From Lachnospira sp900551945 (GTDB taxonomy: Bacteria; Bacillota; Clostridia; Lachnospirales; Lachnospiraceae): a DNA stretch of 16,869 nucleotides. The position numbers and the translations under genes are program-made. The stretch lies in the NCBI GenBank assembly GCA_048380335.1, contig DBFCCI010000013.1:1-16869 (forward strand), given 5' to 3'. Shown here piece by piece: positions 15,205-16,869 of this stretch (position 1 is the first letter of the stretch; the number at the start of each line of letters is the position of its first letter). Below the pieces are notes generated by a model, which made no database searches, was not told where the DNA came from, and was given only the letters and a program-made list of their open reading frames with translations.

Positions 15205-15715
15205 TTATCACCTTCTTGTCTTTTGGTTTTAAATTTGTTATAAAAATTTTGGAAGTTATGCGCCGAATTTGCGCATATTTTGAAAATAGAAGCCTACCCC
15301 TCCCAAATTTTGAAAGAATAGGAAATATCTGTGTTGAATAGATTTTTTGAATATTTGAATTTAATTCAATTTTTAACCTAAAATGATTTTTTATGTTACA
15401 GAATAATGTCACCAATTTACACACTTATAAAATAGTATTTTCATTTTTACTATATATAATTTTTATACACTTTTTGAATGAATATTCAATCATTATTCTT
15501 TACAACTTCGCTAAATTCTTAATTTAGCGAAATGTTATCAACTGCTATACAATGCTACAATCCGCTTATTTACTAGCTTTATGATAATTACGTGTTAATT
15601 ATCAGCAATGTATATTATGCAACCACAATATGTAGTGTTATACTCGTCTACACAACACTAATATCGGATTAAAATAATGTATATTTTTACTGCATACCAT
15701 TTTTAATACAATAGG
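15205..15715 (-). other. 511-bp non-coding, structured region between terS and terL
   Basis: No convincing gene is present. Around 15257-15275 there is ATGCGC-7 nt-GCGCAT next to a C-rich ACCCCTCCC (15295-15303), the only GC-rich spot here. Further right are three clear inverted repeats: TTCGCTAAATT/AATTTAGCGAA (15507-15531, perfect 11-bp arms, 3-nt loop), TGATAATTA/TAATTATCA (15582-15604) and TAGTGTT/AACACTA (15633-15660). AATCCG (15559-15564) and CGGATT (15665-15670) could close the last two into one multi-branch fold. Position beside terS fits a packaging site (cos/pac) or a structured leader of terL. Confidence 0.5.
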
Positions 15716-16126
15716 TTATTTTACTGTCTTTTTTTCTGTAGTAGGGGTCTTTTTAACAATCTCTTCAAACATTGCAAGGGGGTCAACTTTACTTTCAGTC
15801 GCTTTATCAACCGTCATTGTTTCTTTTGGAGTGCCTAAAACCCTATTAACAAGGTATATTGCAGCGTCTTTACTATCCCTTGTAGCTCCATTCATTGCTA
15901 TAAAATAAAGCTTATGAAGTAAAGGGTCAAGCCATGTTTGCAACTGTCTATTACACTTGGTTCTATTATCGTTCAAACGCCTGTCATACTCAGCAAGTAC
16001 TTCTTCATCTTTTAACCAGTCATAAATAGTTTGTCTATGTACTCCGATTTCTTTTGCTATTTCTGTTTTTTGTAAGTTTCCCTCCATTAGCAAATCAATC
16101 ATTTTCAACTTTTTTTCATTCAACAT
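15716..16126 (-). CDS. terS: terminase small subunit
   Basis: A 136-residue protein with an N-terminal helix-turn-helix (KTEIAKEIGVHRQTIYDWLK at about 20-39), a central helical oligomerisation region and a C-terminal tail (KVDPLAMFEEIVKK) of the phBC6A51-like type. It recognises the packaging site and hands DNA to the large subunit. The ATG at 16126 has GAGGAGGTGAG about 5 nt upstream. It is the first gene of the late cluster. It is separated from terL by an unusually long non-coding stretch. Confidence 0.88.
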   Translation of the reverse strand: MLNEKKLKMIDLLMEGNLQKTEIAKEIGVHRQTIYDWLKDEEVLAEYDRRLNDNRTKCNRQLQTWLDPLLHKLYFIAMNGATRDSKDAAIYLVNRVLGTPKETMTVDKATESKVDPLAMFEEIVKKTPTTEKKTVK

Positions 16127-16331
16127 TTTTTCTCACCTCCTCTTTGACGTGTATTTATTTTAGTACAATTTTAATATATTCAATTCCACACAAGTGTGGA
16201 CAACTTTCTAAAAACAATCTTCGGTATTACCAATTCCGAAACACTACTTAAAAATTATATATAGGGGGTTTTAATTTGACAGTGCTAAATTGCACTATAA
16301 GATTAAATTTATTATAAATATCTTCCTTTTT
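16127..16331. promoter_or_regulatory. intergenic region with operator-like repeats upstream of terS and the toxin locus
   Basis: Between terS and the plus-strand toxin there is no gene. TCCACAC-AA-GTGTGGA (16185-16200) is an operator-like inverted repeat, and its half GTGTGGA recurs near 16373. AGTGC-6 nt-GCACT follows a TTGACA near 16277-16300. These may control the late genes, the toxin, or both. No clear consensus promoter for terS is visible. Confidence 0.3.
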
Positions 16332-16360
16332 TTGACAATATATGATATACTAATAGTAAT
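16332..16360 (+). promoter_or_regulatory. promoter of the small toxin mRNA
   Basis: TTGACA (16332-16337), a 17-nt spacer and AGTAAT (16355-16360). The sequence after the -10, AATTAGTATAGA, is the same as after the -10 of the antisense promoter at 16625-16653, which supports the alignment and a start near 16367. Confidence 0.55.
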
Positions 16361-16392
16361 TAGTATAGAAAAGTGTGGAGATAGTTTGATTA

Positions 16393-16412
16393 CCTTTCTG
16401 GAAGCAGAAAGG
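16393..16412 (+). promoter_or_regulatory. 5' leader hairpin covering the toxin ribosome site
   Basis: CCTTTCTG (16393-16400), loop GAAG and CAGAAAGG (16405-16412) form a perfect 8-bp stem. It includes the start of the AAAGGAGGT ribosome site. Such sequestration is common in type I toxin mRNAs. Confidence 0.7.
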
Positions 16413-16420
16413 AGGTATTA

Positions 16421-16498
16421 ATGAATACAATGGAAATTTTAACACTTATATTAGTCATTTTCTCAATTCTTACATACCTTGATAATCATAAAAAATAA
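16421..16498 (+). CDS. small hydrophobic peptide, type I toxin-like
   Basis: A 25-residue ORF with AAAGGAGGT 5 nt before its ATG. The peptide begins MNTMEILTLILVIFSILTYL, one predicted membrane-spanning helix, and ends with a charged DNHKK tail. Size, single hydrophobic helix and lysine tail are those of type I toxins and holin-like toxins of Firmicutes, which depolarise the membrane. Its mRNA has a ribosome-site hairpin upstream. A strong opposing promoter at 16625-16653 drives a short RNA complementary to its 3' region. Toxicity and regulation are inferred; the exact family is not recognised. It lies opposite in direction to the late phage genes. Confidence 0.7.
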   Translation: MNTMEILTLILVIFSILTYLDNHKK

Positions 16499-16515
16499 TC
16501 ATCTAGTATAGACAG

Positions 16516-16618
16516 AAAAAGCTATCTCCTACTGCCAATAGGGGATAGCTTATGTTGTAAACCAATATAACATCGTTTCCGTTAGGTATGAAGACACTCC
16601 AATATCTTCATACCCTCT
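16516..16618 (-). ncRNA. antisense RNA (antitoxin) of the toxin locus
   Basis: A minus-strand unit of about 103 nt driven by a near-perfect promoter: TTGACT (16653-16648), 17-nt spacer, TATAAT (16630-16625). It would start near 16618 and fold a perfect 10-bp hairpin, GGTATGAAGA/TCTTCATACC (16614-16585). It ends at a terminator stem AAGCTATCCCCTA/TAGGAGATAGCTT (16551-16519) followed by TTTTTC. It overlaps the 3' part of the toxin mRNA if that runs to the terminator at 16661-16693. Confidence 0.75.
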
Positions 16619-16624
16619 ATACTA

Positions 16625-16653
16625 ATTATAAAGCTTGCTCTTGTAAAAGTCAA
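16625..16653 (-). promoter_or_regulatory. promoter of antisense RNA 1
   Basis: TTGACT, 17-nt spacer, TATAAT on the minus strand, nearly consensus. It has the same layout as the second promoter at 16837-16865. Confidence 0.8.
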
Positions 16654-16660
16654 GTTTTAG

Positions 16661-16693
16661 AATAGGGGTTGTTTTTACAACCTCTATTTTTTT
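16661..16693 (+). terminator. plus-strand terminator, likely of the toxin mRNA
   Basis: AATAGGGGTTGT (16661-16672), loop TTTT, ACAACCTCTATT (16677-16688), then T to 16693. One G-U pair in a 12-bp stem. A toxin transcript ending here would contain the full complement of antisense RNA 1. Confidence 0.8.
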
Positions 16694-16699
16694 ATAACC

Positions 16700-16723
16700 A
16701 TAGACAACCACCACAAGAAATAA
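16700..16723 (+). pseudogene. C-terminal remnant of a second toxin gene
   Basis: ATA GAC AAC CAC CAC AAG AAA TAA encodes IDNHHKK and a stop, closely like the LDNHKK end of the peptide at 16421-16498, and is followed by a second copy of the antisense unit. No start codon or ribosome site lies in frame upstream (a stop occurs near 16658), and a terminator occupies the place of the 5' part. It is therefore probably a truncated paralog. Confidence 0.5.
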
Positions 16724-16830
16724 AAAAGGCTATTCCCTATTACCAGTAGGGGATAGCTTTATAACTTAATCACTATATTAAGTTCCCGATATACAATCAT
16801 CGGATAGGCAAATATCTCTTGATTGCTTCT
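16722..16830 (-). ncRNA. second antisense RNA, paralog of the first
   Basis: The promoter TTGACT (16865-16860), 17-nt spacer, TATAAT (16842-16837) predicts a start near 16830. The RNA ends at the stem GCTATCCCCTA/TAGGGAATAGC (16757-16729) followed by CCTTTTTT. Promoter and terminator match antisense RNA 1, but the middle differs, so it may recognise a different partner. Only a toxin remnant remains opposite. Confidence 0.65.
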
Positions 16831-16836
16831 AACTTG

Positions 16837-16865
16837 ATTATAAAGCTTTGACCTTTAAAAGTCAA
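16837..16865 (-). promoter_or_regulatory. promoter of antisense RNA 2
   Basis: TTGACT, exactly 17 nt, TATAAT on the minus strand; the sequence between and around matches promoter 1 (AAGCTTTATAAT). Confidence 0.8.
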
Positions 16866-16869
16866 GTAG

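Noticed and set aside
15191..15424. Minus-strand 77-codon ORF between terS and terL
   Set aside because: Low-complexity basic composition, no ribosome site, no family resemblance, and its end overlaps the terL ribosome site and first codons. More likely chance in AT-rich sequence.
16519..16757. Two similar hairpins read as a CRISPR array
   Set aside because: Only two copies about 210 bp apart, each ending in a T run with its own promoter; they are terminators of paired antisense RNAs.

Overview
The window is AT-rich, with late-phage genes of the SPP1/HK97 long-tailed type, TTG and GTG starts and strong AGGAGG ribosome sites. This suggests a prophage or prophage-like element in a low-GC Firmicute, probably of class Clostridia. 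I cannot name the species. Almost all coding sequence is on the minus strand, so the transcriptional order runs from high to low coordinates.

Layout, left to right. 1-134: 3' end of an IS21-type element (istB tail plus terminal repeats). 134-430: a C-terminal gene fragment. 430-670: a dense attachment-like region holding repeated short sites, a terminator and a tRNA-3'-end-like core. 673-2120: tyrosine integrase and excisionase. 2159-2201: a terminator. 2209-16126: head and tail morphogenesis genes. In transcription order these are terS, terL, SPP1-gp6-type portal, SPP1-gp7-type minor head protein, DUF4355-type scaffold, two tandem major capsid paralogs, four small connector/tail-completion genes, major tail protein, a repeat-rich accessory gene, tail chaperones G and G-T, and the tape measure. 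16330-16869: a tandem type I toxin-antitoxin-like region on the plus strand with two antisense RNA units.

The most informative part is the tail operon at 2209-5655. The chaperone pair carries a textbook -1 frameshift signal: slippery C CCT TTA, an 8-nt spacer, then a perfect 7-bp hairpin. The next gene, the tape measure, is split by a 377-nt ORF-less group I intron. Splicing at 4372/3994 rebuilds the family-typical NYTMLDNLKLGYGG motif across an AT|G codon. The tape gene also lacks a normal start codon: an ACG sits exactly where ATG is expected behind a strong Shine-Dalgarno. terL and possibly the portal show similar near-cognate starts.

Other notable points are a microhomology-type tandem duplication of the major capsid gene, with paralogs about 74% identical by hand count and patchy near-identity at DNA level, and an accessory gene with seven 23-residue repeats inserted between the tail protein and the chaperones. 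No tail-tip, baseplate, lysis, repressor or replication genes lie between the tape measure and the integrase. The element is therefore deleted, has an unusual attachment-site position, or is a defective or satellite-like entity.
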